DNA of 64,000 bases, taken from assembly GCF_000768315.1 (NCBI RefSeq), contig NZ_AQQX01000011.1, positions 1 to 64,000 of the forward strand. Direction: 5' to 3'. Positions within the stretch are counted from its first letter, which is position 1; every line of letters starts with the position of its first letter. The translations under genes were made by a program, and so were the position numbers. The notes below the pieces were generated by a model, which did no database searches, was not told the DNA's origin, and saw nothing but the letters and a program-made list of their open reading frames with translations. Of the stretch, positions 15,149 to 26,575 are shown in pieces. This DNA is from Pseudooceanicola atlanticus (GTDB lineage: Bacteria; Pseudomonadota; Alphaproteobacteria; Rhodobacterales; Rhodobacteraceae).

Positions 15149-15999
15149 AACCTTATCTGACACTTGCGATCGCACTGACCCTTGGCGCGGCGCCGGTTGT
15201 GCCGGCAATGGCGCAATCTGCGCGGGCCGAGGCGCCCGCCGCGATCCCGGCCGAGGAGATGGACCGCATCTGGTCGGCGCTGTCGTTGACCGAAGCGCTG
15301 GATATCATGCAGATCGAAGGCCGCGACATGAGCGAGGATATCGCCGCCGATTACCTGCCTGCAGTACCGGGGCAGGGATGGCGCAGCGCGATTTCCCGCA
15401 TCTACGACGGCGAGACGATGGCCCAGATGATGCGCGACGGCTTTGCCGAGGATCTGGCCGGGGCCGATCCGGACCCGATCATCGACTTCTTTGAATCGCC
15501 CCTGGGCCTGCGCATCATCGCGCTGGAAACCGATGCGCGCCGCGCCTTCCTGGACCCGGATATCGAGGAAGCGGCCCGCGAAAAGGTCCGCGGCGACAAC
15601 GTGCCGGAAGAGCGGGCAGACCTGATCGAGGAATTCATCACGGCCAATGACCTCGTGGATTTCAACATCTCCGGCGCGATGAACACCAATTTCGCTTTCT
15701 ACAAGGGCCTCGCCAATGCCGAGCTGTTCGAGATGTCCGAGCAGGAGATCCTCGACCGGGTCTGGAACCAGGCGGGCGAGAACCGCGAGGATACGGAGGA
15801 ATGGCTGCGTGCCTACCTGACACTTGCGTATGAACCTCTTAGCAACGACGAGATCCGCACCTATATCGAGTTCTCGGAAAGTGAGGCCGGTCGGCGTCTG
15901 AACCGGGCGCTGTTCGCCGGGTTCGGCGATCTGTACGGTCAGCAATACCGGGCGCTTGGGTTGGCGGTGGCCAATCAGTTGATGTCCGAGGAATTGTGA
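15145..15999 (+). CDS. DUF2059-type periplasmic protein (second of a pair)
   Basis: A 284-residue protein starting at GTG in a GTGA overlap with the preceding gene. It has a signal peptide (residues 1-23, ending A-M-A) and two DUF2059-like repeats. In each, an amphipathic helix leads into F-F-E-S-P-L-G-L-R-I or Y-I-E-F-S-E-S-E-A-G-R-R-L, which matches the first protein's F-Y-A-S-D-L-G-Q-R-L. The two genes probably arose by duplication and work together in the periplasm; no reaction can be assigned. An acidic composition with few cysteines fits an exported structural or binding role. Confidence 0.7.
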   Translation: MKPYLTLAIALTLGAAPVVPAMAQSARAEAPAAIPAEEMDRIWSALSLTEALDIMQIEGRDMSEDIAADYLPAVPGQGWRSAISRIYDGETMAQMMRDGFAEDLAGADPDPIIDFFESPLGLRIIALETDARRAFLDPDIEEAAREKVRGDNVPEERADLIEEFITANDLVDFNISGAMNTNFAFYKGLANAELFEMSEQEILDRVWNQAGENREDTEEWLRAYLTLAYEPLSNDEIRTYIEFSESEAGRRLNRALFAGFGDLYGQQYRALGLAVANQLMSEEL

Positions 16000-16186
16000 C
16001 CCGTTCCGGGGTGCGGGGCCTTGACTTGCTTGGCAAAGGCGCGTAACTGCCCGCATCTCCGGCAGGCATTCGGCTTGACCGGGTCATGATCAATACAGCC
16101 CCGAAAGGGCGCGCTGTTCGACGGTGGGGAAACCCGAAACGCCCGGCAACGGGGACCACAGGACGCGGTGGAAAAGGAAGATGCTC

Positions 16187-16849
16187 ATGTTTGCGGTCCT
16201 GAAGACCGGCGGTAAGCAATATCGCGTTCAATCCGGCGATGTGCTCCGTGTGGAAAAGCTGGCTGCCGATGCCGGTGAAAAAGTCCAGTTCAACGAAATT
16301 CTGATGGTGGGTGGTGACGATCTGGTCGTTGGTGCGCCGCTGGTCGATGACGCAGCCGTTCAGGCCGAGGTCGTCGAGCAGATCAAGGGCGAAAAGCTTA
16401 TCCACTACGTCAAGCGCCGCCGGAAGCACTCCTCGCAGCGCAAGAAGGGCCACCGTCAGCAGCTGACCCTGCTGCGCGTGACCGACATCCTGGCCAAAGG
16501 TGCCGGCGCATCCGGCGTCAAGGCTGCCGTTGGCGCGGGTTCCGTTTCGGGTGCCGCTGTTACCGCTGCTGCCCCCAAGGCCGAGAAGAAGGCCGCCGCG
16601 CCGAAAGCCGAAGCCAAGGCCGAAGCTCCCAAGAAGGCCGCCAAGGCCGAGGGTGCCGACGACCTGAAAGAGCTGTCGGGTGTTGGCCCCGCTCTGGAGA
16701 AGAAACTGCTCGAAGCCGGTGTGACTTCCTTCGCGCAGATCGCGGCATGGACCGAAGCGGACATCGCCGAAATGGATGAGAAACTGTCTTTCAAAGGCCG
16801 GATCGAGCGTGAAGGCTGGGTCGAACAGGCCAAAGACAAGATCAAGTAA
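16187..16849 (+). CDS. rplU: 50S ribosomal protein L21 with helix-hairpin-helix tail
   Basis: A 220-residue L21, about twice the usual length. Residues 1-103 are canonical ([15 protein letters not shown], then [15 protein letters not shown]). An Ala/Lys-rich linker (about 110-160) and a C-terminal segment [22 protein letters not shown] follow, a helix-hairpin-helix fold also fused to L21 in many Rhodobacterales. L21 binds 23S rRNA in the large subunit; the role of the tail is unclear. The start was chosen for AAGGAAG upstream. rpmA follows after 14 bases. Confidence 0.95.
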   Translation: MFAVLKTGGKQYRVQSGDVLRVEKLAADAGEKVQFNEILMVGGDDLVVGAPLVDDAAVQAEVVEQIKGEKLIHYVKRRRKHSSQRKKGHRQQLTLLRVTDILAKGAGASGVKAAVGAGSVSGAAVTAAAPKAEKKAAAPKAEAKAEAPKKAAKAEGADDLKELSGVGPALEKKLLEAGVTSFAQIAAWTEADIAEMDEKLSFKGRIEREGWVEQAKDKIK

Positions 16850-16863
16850 GAGGGAACTGACTC

Positions 16864-17133
16864 ATGGCACATAAAAAAGCTGGCGGTTCATCCCGTAACG
16901 GTCGCGACTCTGCCGGTCGCCGCCTTGGCATCAAGAAATTCGGTGGCGAAGCCGTCATCCCGGGCAACATCATCGCGCGTCAGCGCGGCACCAAGTGGTG
17001 GCCGGGCGAAGGCGTGGGCCTGGGCAAGGACCACACCATCTTCGCGACCGTCGAAGGCAACGTTCAGTTCCATAAGGGCCTGAAAGGTCGCACCTTTATT
17101 TCGGTCACCCCAGTGGCGGAGGCCGCTGAGTAA
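16864..17133 (+). CDS. rpmA: 50S ribosomal protein L27
   Basis: An 89-residue protein with the diagnostic N-terminus [20 protein letters not shown] and the core [26 protein letters not shown]. The flexible N-terminus reaches the peptidyl-transferase centre. The usual Firmicutes N-terminal extension cleaved by Prp is absent, as expected for a proteobacterium. It follows rplU in the standard order, with a strong hairpin after it. Confidence 0.97.
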   Translation: MAHKKAGGSSRNGRDSAGRRLGIKKFGGEAVIPGNIIARQRGTKWWPGEGVGLGKDHTIFATVEGNVQFHKGLKGRTFISVTPVAEAAE

Positions 17134-17161
17134 GCCGACCTTAAAGGTGATGTGACATCAG

Positions 17162-17188
17162 GGGGATCGGCAAGGGCCGGTCCCCTTT
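17162..17188 (+). terminator. Rho-independent terminator after rpmA
   Basis: GGGGATCGGC and GCCGGTCCCC form a ten-pair stem with one G-T wobble and loop AAGG, followed by TTTCCCGTTT. It lies 29 bases after the rpmA stop and would end the ribosomal protein transcript before the acetyltransferase gene. Confidence 0.6.
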
Positions 17189-17225
17189 CCCGTTTCGGGA
17201 CCGACCTGATCAGGAGGATATCAGG

Positions 17226-17777
17226 ATGGACGAGATGACGACCAAGGCCCCGGTGATCGAGGCCGACGGGTTCAAGCTGCGCCCGCTGCGCCAGGCCGAT
17301 GCCGGCCTGATCGAATTCTATGGTGCCGACGAACGCGTGGCCCGCATGACCACGTCCATTCCGCATCCGCTGCCGCCGGGCTCGACAGAGGCCTTCCTGA
17401 CCCGCGTTCTGGCGGAGGATTCGCCGGAAATCGTCTGGGCGATGGATGCGTCGGACCGTGGTGGGGCCGAATTGAAGGGCGTGATCTCACTCGACCGGAT
17501 GGAACCGGGACCACAGGGCGGATCGCAATCCGAGATCGGGTATTGGGTCGCGCCGGCCTGGTGGAATACCGGTGTCGCCTCTGCTGCCATCACGGCGCTG
17601 ATCGCGGCCAACCCGCTGGGCAATGGCACGATCTATGCCTCGGTCTTCCAGGACAATCCCGCCTCTGCGCGGGTGCTGACAAATGCCGGTTTCGTCTACA
17701 CCGGCGACGCCGAAAGCTTCTCGGTCGCGCGCAATGCCAAGGTCGCGACCTGGACGTATATCCGAAAACTGAATTGA
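17226..17777 (+). CDS. GNAT-family N-acetyltransferase (RimJ/RimL type)
   Basis: A 183-residue GNAT protein. N-terminal FKLRPLRQADAGLIEFYGADERVARM is the RimJ/RimL-type opening, and the acetyl-CoA region is IGYWVAPAWWNTGVASAAI, followed by ASVFQDNPASARVLTNAGF, the classic neighbour-substitution motif. It probably acetylates a protein N-terminus or a small amine; the substrate is not readable. GGAGG lies a few bases before the ATG. Its place between rpmA and obgE is common in Rhodobacteraceae. Confidence 0.85.
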   Translation: MDEMTTKAPVIEADGFKLRPLRQADAGLIEFYGADERVARMTTSIPHPLPPGSTEAFLTRVLAEDSPEIVWAMDASDRGGAELKGVISLDRMEPGPQGGSQSEIGYWVAPAWWNTGVASAAITALIAANPLGNGTIYASVFQDNPASARVLTNAGFVYTGDAESFSVARNAKVATWTYIRKLN

Positions 17778-17794
17778 GCCGCGTGGGGCGTTGA

Positions 17795-20019
<2,225 letters not shown>

Positions 20020-20033
20020 AAAAGGAAAGCGTT

Positions 20034-21299
20034 ATGAAGGATTTGGACGACATTCCGCAGGTGATGGCCGAGCTTGGACAAGCCGCCCGTGCTGCTTCTG
20101 CCGAACTGGCCTTCGCCGCACCAGAGGTCAAGACCAAGGCGCTGAACGCCGCGGCCGATGCGATCTGGGCGAAACGCGCCGAAATCATCGCGGCCAATAA
20201 AAAGGACATGGCCTTTGGTGCCGACAAGGGGCTGAGCCCGGCCATGATGGACCGGCTGAAGCTGACCGAGGACCGGATCGCCGACATTCGCGACGGGCTG
20301 AAACTGGTCGCGGCGCAGAAGGATCCGGTGGGCGACGTGATCGCGCAATGGGACATGCCGTCGGGGCTGAATATCCGCCGCGTGCGCACGCCGCTTGGCG
20401 TGGTGGGCGTGATCTACGAAAGCCGTCCCAACGTGACCGCCGATGCCGGGGCGCTGTGCCTGAAATCCGGCAATGCGGTGATCCTGCGGGGCGGGTCGGA
20501 AAGCTTCCATTCCTCCACGGCGATCCATGGCTGCCTGGTCGATGGGCTGAAGGCGGCGGGCCTGCCCGAAACCGCGATCCAGCTGGTGCCGACACGGGAC
20601 CGCGCCGCGGTGAGCGAGATGCTGACCATGACCGATTTCATCGACGTGATCGTGCCGCGCGGCGGCAAGGGGCTGGTCGGGCTGGTGCAGCGCGAGGCGC
20701 GGGTGCCGGTCTTTGCCCATCTCGAAGGGATCTGTCACCTCTACATCGACGCCAAGGCCGACCCGGCCATGGCGGTGGAACTGGCGCTGAACGCCAAGAC
20801 CCGCCGCACCGGTATCTGCGGGGCGATGGAATGCCTGCTGGTCGACCGCGCCTTCTACGACGCACACGGCCCGCTGGTGGTCGATGCGCTGGTCAAGGCC
20901 GGGGTCGAGGTGCGGGCCGATGGTGATCTGGCCCAGGTCGACGGCACCGTCGCGGCCGAAGCGGGGGATTTCGGCAAGGAATTCCTCGACATGATCTGCG
21001 CGGCCAAGATCGTCGATGGCGTGGACGAGGCGATTGCCCATATCCGCACCTATGGCTCCAACCACACCGATGGTATCGTGACCGACGATCAGAAGACGGC
21101 GAACCGGTTCTTCGAACGGTTGGACAGCGCGATCCTGATGCACAACGCCTCCACCCAGTTCGCCGATGGTGGCGAGTTCGGGATGGGCGCCGAGATCGGG
21201 ATCGCCACCGGCAAGATGCATGCGCGCGGCCCTGTCGGGGCCGAGCAGCTGACCAGCTTCAAATACCTGGTCGAAGGCAAGGGAACGGTGCGCGGCTGA
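20034..21299 (+). CDS. proA: Gamma-glutamyl phosphate reductase
   Basis: A 421-residue aldehyde-dehydrogenase-fold enzyme that reduces glutamyl-5-phosphate to the semialdehyde in proline synthesis. Recognised segments are [24 protein letters not shown], the catalytic cysteine region [13 protein letters not shown], and [12 protein letters not shown] took the ATG at 20034, which has AAAGGAAAG upstream. An in-frame ATG at 20016 overlapping the proB stop is the alternative. Confidence 0.95.
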   Translation: MKDLDDIPQVMAELGQAARAASAELAFAAPEVKTKALNAAADAIWAKRAEIIAANKKDMAFGADKGLSPAMMDRLKLTEDRIADIRDGLKLVAAQKDPVGDVIAQWDMPSGLNIRRVRTPLGVVGVIYESRPNVTADAGALCLKSGNAVILRGGSESFHSSTAIHGCLVDGLKAAGLPETAIQLVPTRDRAAVSEMLTMTDFIDVIVPRGGKGLVGLVQREARVPVFAHLEGICHLYIDAKADPAMAVELALNAKTRRTGICGAMECLLVDRAFYDAHGPLVVDALVKAGVEVRADGDLAQVDGTVAAEAGDFGKEFLDMICAAKIVDGVDEAIAHIRTYGSNHTDGIVTDDQKTANRFFERLDSAILMHNASTQFADGGEFGMGAEIGIATGKMHARGPVGAEQLTSFKYLVEGKGTVRG

Positions 21300-21302
21300 C
21301 GC

Positions 21303-21908
21303 TCAGGCCGGGAATCGGATCGTCATCAGATCCGGGTCGGAGGCAACTTCGGCCCGGACGCCGCGATCGTTCAGGATCTCGGGCAGCAATGTGAACTGCA
21401 CATGCGCGGGCAACACCGCGTCACCCCCCGGATCCGCCCCGCAGAGAATATCCCACAGCCGCGCATCGGGGCGGTTCTTTTCAGCCATGCCGGAGATGGT
21501 CCAGGCGCCATCGACCTTGCTGATCGTGATCGGACCCCCGCGCGGCATCGCCGTTTCCAGGCACATCAGGGCCAGGAAGACCTCCTGCACTGCGGTGCGC
21601 ACGCAATCCTCTGTGGGTTGCCAGTCGAACTGGACGCGCCCCGATTGCCCCAGATCGGCGAGGATCGAGGTGATCTCGGCCCGGCCCATCGTCTGACCGC
21701 CGCCCGCCATGCCGAAGGCCACCCGCATGAAGCGGATCCGGGCCGACGCGTTGCGCACGCTGTCTTCGATCAGGGCGATCTCGGGGCCTGTCTTGCCCTC
21801 CATCGTCAGCAGCTCGATCCCGTTCTGGATGGCGCCGATGGGCGAAATCAGGTCATGACAGATGCGCGAGCCTATCAGCGTCGCGATCGTTCGGGTATGA
21901 CTGGCCAT
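21303..21908 (-). CDS. chpT: ChpT-type histidine phosphotransferase
   Basis: A 201-residue protein with the DHp-like helices of ChpT: the phosphorylated His is at 18 in SRICHDLISPIGAIQNGIELL, followed by a degenerate, non-ATP-binding CA-like domain. In Caulobacter ChpT relays phosphate from CckA to CtrA and CpdR; in Rhodobacterales the relay controls motility, gene transfer agents and quorum-linked traits. The start is the ATG with GAAGGAGGT upstream, five codons after the first ATG. It converges on proA and diverges from the DUF3553 gene. Confidence 0.88.
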   Translation of the reverse strand: MASHTRTIATLIGSRICHDLISPIGAIQNGIELLTMEGKTGPEIALIEDSVRNASARIRFMRVAFGMAGGGQTMGRAEITSILADLGQSGRVQFDWQPTEDCVRTAVQEVFLALMCLETAMPRGGPITISKVDGAWTISGMAEKNRPDARLWDILCGADPGGDAVLPAHVQFTLLPEILNDRGVRAEVASDPDLMTIRFPA

Positions 21909-21943
21909 GACTACCTCCTTCAAGGAATGGGAAAGGTGACGGA

Positions 21944-22120
21944 ATGGACGATCTCAACTCACTGCTGGAGCCGGGCATGCGTGTCCTTCACCCGGACAAG
22001 CCGGATTGGGGCGTCGGACAGGTCCAATCCAACATCGGCGGACGCATCACCGTCAATTTTCCCGAGGCCGGGAAGGTGGTGATTGATGGCGCGCGTGTGT
22101 CTCTCATCCCACAATTCTGA
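21944..22120 (+). CDS. DUF3553 small protein
   Basis: A 58-residue protein (MDDLNSLLEPGMRVLHPDKP onward, ending SLIPQF) with the DUF3553 pattern P-G-x-x-V-x-H-P-x-x-P-x-W-G-x-G-Q-V-Q-S, a small SH3-like beta barrel. The same fold occurs at the C-terminus of some UvrD-like helicases. As a free protein its role is unknown. AAAGGTGAC precedes the ATG. It sits 35 bases from the divergent chpT start, an arrangement I recall as common in Rhodobacteraceae. Confidence 0.8.
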   Translation: MDDLNSLLEPGMRVLHPDKPDWGVGQVQSNIGGRITVNFPEAGKVVIDGARVSLIPQF

Positions 22121-22153
22121 ACGTTTCGATAACCCCCTCGGGCAGGATGGAGG

Positions 22154-22203
22154 GAGAACCTTTCGTTAAGGTTAACGGAAATCGGTTCTCTTTAACTTTT
22201 TGG
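22154..22203 (+). terminator. Long interrupted inverted repeat, probable terminator
   Basis: GAGAACC (22154-22160) pairs with GGTTCTC (22184-22190). Inside it TTTCGTTAA pairs with TTAACGGAAA apart from one extra G. The stem is followed by TTTAACTTTTT. It lies 34 bases after the DUF3553 stop. The GTTAAC core also resembles regulator half-sites, so an operator role before olsB cannot be excluded. Confidence 0.5.
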
Positions 22204-22304
22204 CAGCTTCGATTGGACTGCCAGGAATGGCCGCTCTGAAAGGATTGCGCTTGGCCTGTGCAATCCGTAAACCTCCGTCACGACCAACAGGATGGCCCCA
22301 ACGT

Positions 22305-23081
22305 ATGCCACGACCCGACCCCGACTTCACGGTCCGGCTCGCGCGCGACGCGGAAGAGCTCGAGGCCGCCCAGCATCTGCGCTACCGCGTTTTCGTCCAG
22401 GAACTGGGCAGCGATGGCGAGATGGTCGATCACGATGCCCAGCTTGAGAAAGACCGCTTCGACCCTGAATTCGACCACTTGCTCTTGCTGGATAGGTCGC
22501 GGGGCGACACGGCGCGGGACCAGGTTGTCGGCGTCTATCGCCTGCTGACGGATGACGGCGCAGTGCGGGTCGGGCAATTCTATTCCGAGGACGAATACGA
22601 CCTGACGGTGCTGCGCCAATCGGGTCGCAAGTTGCTGGAATTGGGCCGGTCCTGTCTGCATGCCGACTATCGCGGCGGCACGGGCATGTTCCACATGTGG
22701 TCGGCGCTTGGCGACTACGTGCAGGAACGCGGGATCGAGATCCTGTTCGGCACCGCATCCTTCCACGGCACCGATATCGCACCGCTTGCCGCGCCGCTGT
22801 CGCTGCTGCACCACCGGCACCTCGCGCCGCCGGAACTGCGCGTTCGCACGCGGGAGGAGGCCTATCAGAGCATGGACCTGATCCCGGAGGCCGAGTTGAA
22901 CCGCCCCGCCGCGATGCGGGCCGTGCCGGCGCTGATCAAGGGGTACCTGCGGCTTGGCGGCTTTGTCGGCGACGGCGCCTTCGTGGATCATGCGTTCAAC
23001 ACGACCGACGTATGCCTGGTGCTGGACACCGCGCAGATGAGCGAGGCACAGGCCCGGCTATACGGACGGGGCGCCGCGTGA
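22305..23081 (+). CDS. olsB: Ornithine-acyl-ACP N-acyltransferase
   Basis: A 258-residue GNAT-fold enzyme that N-acylates ornithine with a 3-hydroxyacyl group, the first step of ornithine lipid synthesis. Typical segments are LRYRVFVQELG, DRFDPEFDHLLLLD, VGVYRLL, GQFYSEDEYDLTVL and LELGRSCLHADYRGG. The ATG of MPRPDPDF was chosen because upstream codons are not conserved in character. It overlaps olsA by GTGA, so both enzymes of the pathway are made together. Confidence 0.9.
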   Translation: MPRPDPDFTVRLARDAEELEAAQHLRYRVFVQELGSDGEMVDHDAQLEKDRFDPEFDHLLLLDRSRGDTARDQVVGVYRLLTDDGAVRVGQFYSEDEYDLTVLRQSGRKLLELGRSCLHADYRGGTGMFHMWSALGDYVQERGIEILFGTASFHGTDIAPLAAPLSLLHHRHLAPPELRVRTREEAYQSMDLIPEAELNRPAAMRAVPALIKGYLRLGGFVGDGAFVDHAFNTTDVCLVLDTAQMSEAQARLYGRGAA

Positions 23082-23911
23082 CTTGGGACCCGGACAAGGT
23101 AGAGGCGCCGCAGCCGCCGCTCGACCGGGCGACCAAGCTGCGCTTCTGGCTGCGGGCCGTGCCGTTTGGGACCTTCATCGCGATCTGCCTGCTGATCCAG
23201 GTCCTGTTGCGGCAGGTGGAGCGCTTGATCCACGGGATGCGCCGCCCCTGGACGCCCTACCTGACCCAGGTGGTCTGCCGCGCATTCTTTTTCTTCTCGG
23301 GCATGGGGTTCCGGGTCACCGGTACCCCGATGAAGGAGCACGGCGCGATCGTCGCAAACCACGTGGCCTGGATCGACATCTTCACCCTGCATGCGGCGAA
23401 GTGGGTCTACTACGTTTCAAAGGCCGAGGTGCGTGGATGGCCGGGCATCGGGATCCTGGCGCGGGCCACCGGTACGATCTTTATCAACCGCGTCCGGTCC
23501 GAGGCGAAACAGCAGGAGCAGACCTTCCGCGAAAGGTTATCCCTGGGTCATAAGCTGTTGTTTTTCCCCGAAGGCACCTCGACCGACGCGATGCGGGTGC
23601 TGCCGTTCAAGACGACGCTTTTCGCCGCCTTCTTCGATCCGGCCCTGCGCGACACGCTCAAGATCCAGCCCGTCACCATGGTCTATCGCGCCCCCGAGGG
23701 TGCCGATCCGCGGTTCTACGGATGGTGGGGCGAGATGAGCTTTGGCTGGCACCTGGTCCGCGTATTGGGTGCGGGCAAGCAGGGCGAGGTCGAGGTGATC
23801 TATCATCCGCCCCTGCGGGTCGCCGATTTCGCCGACCGCAAGGCCCTGGCCCGCGCCTGCGAAGCGGCGGTGCGGGGCGGCATGCCGCCCGAACGTCAGA
23901 TCATCGAGTAG
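23078..23911 (+). CDS. olsA: Lyso-ornithine lipid O-acyltransferase
   Basis: A 277-residue PlsC-type acyltransferase starting at GTG, overlapping olsB. A hydrophobic segment lies near residues 22-42. The acyltransferase block I is NHVAWIDI (the HX4D motif), with GTIFINR and FPEGTSTD as blocks II and III. OlsA adds the second acyl chain to lyso-ornithine lipid and may also act on lysophosphatidic acid. The gene order olsB-olsA matches other Rhodobacteraceae. Confidence 0.9.
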   Translation: MTWDPDKVEAPQPPLDRATKLRFWLRAVPFGTFIAICLLIQVLLRQVERLIHGMRRPWTPYLTQVVCRAFFFFSGMGFRVTGTPMKEHGAIVANHVAWIDIFTLHAAKWVYYVSKAEVRGWPGIGILARATGTIFINRVRSEAKQQEQTFRERLSLGHKLLFFPEGTSTDAMRVLPFKTTLFAAFFDPALRDTLKIQPVTMVYRAPEGADPRFYGWWGEMSFGWHLVRVLGAGKQGEVEVIYHPPLRVADFADRKALARACEAAVRGGMPPERQIIE

Positions 23912-23916
23912 GAGGC

Positions 23917-24537
23917 TCAGCCCAGCGGGGCGAGCAGGCTGCGCAACGCATTGGCCGGGTCGTCGTCGGACCAGATCTCGTCGCCGACACCGAAGAAATC
24001 TGTGACCGGCGCCAGTTTCGCCACCAAATCGGCATCCAGACCGCCTTCGGCCACGACCGGCAATTCGATCATCTGCGACCACCATTCGAACAGCTCGAAC
24101 TCGGCCTGTTCACCATCGGCCAGCGCCGTCGCACCGACCGGGCCAAGGCTGATGTAATCCGCGCCCGCCTCGCCGGCATTCATGCCGTCATGCCGCGACG
24201 CACCGCAATGGGCGCCCACGATGGCATCCGCGCCCAGCTGTTTGCGGGCCTTGCGGACGGACCGCGCACCGTCGGTCAGGTGGACACCGTCCAGCCCCAT
24301 CCGTTCGGCCAGCAGGATATGGCTGTCGATCACCAATGCCACGTCGGCCTGGTGGCAGACCTCGCGCACCGCATCGGCGGCGCGGCACAGGCGATCCTCG
24401 TCCCGGCTGGCCAGCGCCAGTCGGACGCAGGCGATTTCCCGTGCGTCGAGAACCGCCTTCAGCACCTCGGGATAGGTGCCCAGATCGAACTCGGGCGGTG
24501 AGATCAGGTAGATTTGCGGCTGCTCTGCGTCGGCCAT
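23917..24537 (-). CDS. ThiE-like TIM-barrel protein (thiamine phosphate synthase family)
   Basis: A 206-residue protein with the thiamine-phosphate-synthase barrel: LISPPEF, A-V-L-D-A-R-E-I-A-C-V-R-L, VHLTDGARSVRKARKQLG, VGAHCGASRHDGMNAGEAGADYISLGPVG and VVAEGG. It may join the thiazole and pyrimidine halves of thiamine. However, several ThiE substrate residues look changed (for example GAHCGASRH in place of G-x-S-x-H), and no other thi gene is nearby, so it may be a paralog of unknown function. Confidence 0.75.
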   Translation of the reverse strand: MADAEQPQIYLISPPEFDLGTYPEVLKAVLDAREIACVRLALASRDEDRLCRAADAVREVCHQADVALVIDSHILLAERMGLDGVHLTDGARSVRKARKQLGADAIVGAHCGASRHDGMNAGEAGADYISLGPVGATALADGEQAEFELFEWWSQMIELPVVAEGGLDADLVAKLAPVTDFFGVGDEIWSDDDPANALRSLLAPLG

Positions 24538-24646
24538 GCGGGATTCTCCGTCAAGTCACGGGGGTATAGCGCCGAACGCGACGCCGCGCAAAGGCTTGTT
24601 CAGAAGCCCGCGCAAGGCTAGGAGGCAGGCAACAAAAGGAGAGCCC

Positions 24647-25381
24647 ATGTCCCAGCCCGTCTTCGTCCTGATCCGCCCGCAGATGGGCGAGAATATCGGC
24701 GCCGCCGCGCGGGCGATGTGGAATTTCGGCCTGGACCGGATGCGGATCGTCGATCCCCGTGACGGCTGGCCGAACCAGCGTGCTGTCGCCATGGCCTCGG
24801 GGGCCGGGCGGCTTCTGGACGAGGCGGGGCTGTTCGACGGCACGGCCGATGCGCTTGGCGACCGGACCCATGTCTTCGCCACCACCGCGCGGGCCCGCGG
24901 GCTGACCAAGCCCGTCGTCACCCCCGAACGCGCGATGGAGATGACGGCCGAGATGATCGGGCGCGGCGAAAAGGTCGCCGTGATGTTCGGCCCGGAACGC
25001 GCGGGGCTGGAAAACGACGACATCGCGCGGGCCAACACGCTGATCAACGTGCCGGTGAACCCGGACTTCGCCTCTCTCAACCTCGCGCAATGCGTGCTGC
25101 TCTGTGCCTATGAATGGCGTCGCCAGACCGGCGATGCCCAGGCTGAACGGGTGGAACTGGCGGGGACCGAATGGGCCTCCAACATCGAGATGGAGAAACT
25201 GGCCGAGCATTACGAAAGCCGGCTGGACGAGGCGGGCTTCTTCTTCCCCGAGCACAAGGCCGAAGGGATGAAGCTCAACCTGCGGAACCTGTGGTCCCGG
25301 ATGCCGCTGACCCGGGCCGATGTGCAGATGCTGCACGGGGTCCTGCGTCAGATGGTCCGGTGGAAAGAGCGCGGCGACTGA
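24647..25381 (+). CDS. trmJ: tRNA 2'-O-methyltransferase TrmJ
   Basis: A 244-residue SPOUT methyltransferase that methylates the ribose of nucleotide 32 in tRNA. Diagnostic segments are FVLIRPQMGENIGAAARAMWNFG at the N-terminus, VMFGPERAGLENDDIARAN, and the knot motif VPVNPDFASLNLAQCVLL. The C-terminal tail helps bind tRNA. The ATG with AAAAGGAG upstream was chosen. It diverges from the ThiE-like gene. Confidence 0.9.
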   Translation: MSQPVFVLIRPQMGENIGAAARAMWNFGLDRMRIVDPRDGWPNQRAVAMASGAGRLLDEAGLFDGTADALGDRTHVFATTARARGLTKPVVTPERAMEMTAEMIGRGEKVAVMFGPERAGLENDDIARANTLINVPVNPDFASLNLAQCVLLCAYEWRRQTGDAQAERVELAGTEWASNIEMEKLAEHYESRLDEAGFFFPEHKAEGMKLNLRNLWSRMPLTRADVQMLHGVLRQMVRWKERGD

Positions 25382-25438
25382 CTTGCCGGGGCAGGGGGCG
25401 GCGACTAGGTTCCGCTCAGACGACAGAAGGACGTGCCG

Positions 25439-26575
25439 ATGGCCGAGAAACGCAAGCTTTTCGAGGAAGTGACCGACGAAACCCGGCCCGAGATCGCCAA
25501 GGGCGGGATCGACCGCGCCCGGCGCGGGGCCCGCAAGGGGATACGGCTGTGGCTGATGCTGCTTTTCGCGCTCGTCGTCGTGATGATTGCCGTGGGCGGG
25601 CTGACACGTCTGACCGATAGCGGGCTGTCGATCACCGAGTGGCGGCCGCTGACCGGGGCGATGCCCCCGATGAACGAGGCCGATTGGCAATCGGAGTTCG
25701 AGAAATACCAACAGATCCCCGAATTCCAGGTCCAGAACGCCTGGATGGAGCTGGACGACTTCAAGACGATCTACTGGTGGGAATGGGGGCACCGTCAGCT
25801 GGGCCGCGTGATCGGCCTTGTCTGGGCCATCGGTTTCTTCGGCTTTCTGGCTGCGCGGCGCATACCGCCGGGCTGGACCGGGCGGTTGTTCTTCATCGGT
25901 GCGCTTGGCGGTGTGCAGGGTGCAATCGGCTGGTGGATGGTGTCCTCGGGCCTTGAGGGCACGATGCTGGACGTCGCGTCCTACCGACTGGCGACGCATC
26001 TTGGGCTGGCCTTCATCATCCTCGGATTCATCGCATGGTACACGATGCTGCTGGGCCGGGAAGAGCGGGACCTGATGCAGGCGCGCCGCTCGAAAGAGGA
26101 CAAGCTGTTTTCGCTGGCGACGGGTTGGACCCATTTCGCCTTCCTGCAGATCATCATCGGCGCACTGGTCGCCGGCATTGATGCGGGGCGCAGCTATACG
26201 GACTGGCCCACCATGGGCGGTGGCTTCCTGCCGCCGGATCCGATGATGCTGGAACCGGCCTGGCGCAACTTCCTGGAAAATCCGGGACTGGTGCAGTTCA
26301 TCCATCGGATGACGGGCTATGTGCTGTTCGCCTTCTCGATCATGGTTCTGCTGCGGGGGCGCCGGTCTGCGCATGTGGTGACGCGTGGCGCCTTTACCGT
26401 CGCCTTCGTGGCGCTGACGGGGCAGGTGCTGCTGGGTATCTACACCGTGATCTCCGGTGCCTACCTTCACGTCGCGATCACCCACCAGCTGCTGGCCGTG
26501 GCGACCTTCGTGCTGATCCTGCGCGCACGGTTCCACGCCGCCTATCCCGTTCCCCAATCCGTCAGAGGTAAGTGA
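25439..26575 (+). CDS. ctaA: Heme A synthase
   Basis: A 378-residue membrane enzyme that oxidises the methyl group of heme O to make heme A for aa3-type oxidases. Eight hydrophobic helices are visible. Conserved His regions are WEWGHRQLGRVIG, THLGLAF, FIHRMTGY and HVAITHQLLA. The N-terminus RRGARKGIRLWLMLLFALV and GLTRLTDSGLSITEW is typical of alphaproteobacterial CtaA. AGAAGGA precedes the ATG. The stop overlaps the start of the peptidase gene (TGATG). Confidence 0.95.
   Translation: MAEKRKLFEEVTDETRPEIAKGGIDRARRGARKGIRLWLMLLFALVVVMIAVGGLTRLTDSGLSITEWRPLTGAMPPMNEADWQSEFEKYQQIPEFQVQNAWMELDDFKTIYWWEWGHRQLGRVIGLVWAIGFFGFLAARRIPPGWTGRLFFIGALGGVQGAIGWWMVSSGLEGTMLDVASYRLATHLGLAFIILGFIAWYTMLLGREERDLMQARRSKEDKLFSLATGWTHFAFLQIIIGALVAGIDAGRSYTDWPTMGGGFLPPDPMMLEPAWRNFLENPGLVQFIHRMTGYVLFAFSIMVLLRGRRSAHVVTRGAFTVAFVALTGQVLLGIYTVISGAYLHVAITHQLLAVATFVLILRARFHAAYPVPQSVRGK

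Noticed and set aside
16021..16049. Promoter for rplU
   Set aside because: TTGACT is present, but no acceptable -10 element lies at 16-18 bases, so I do not list it.
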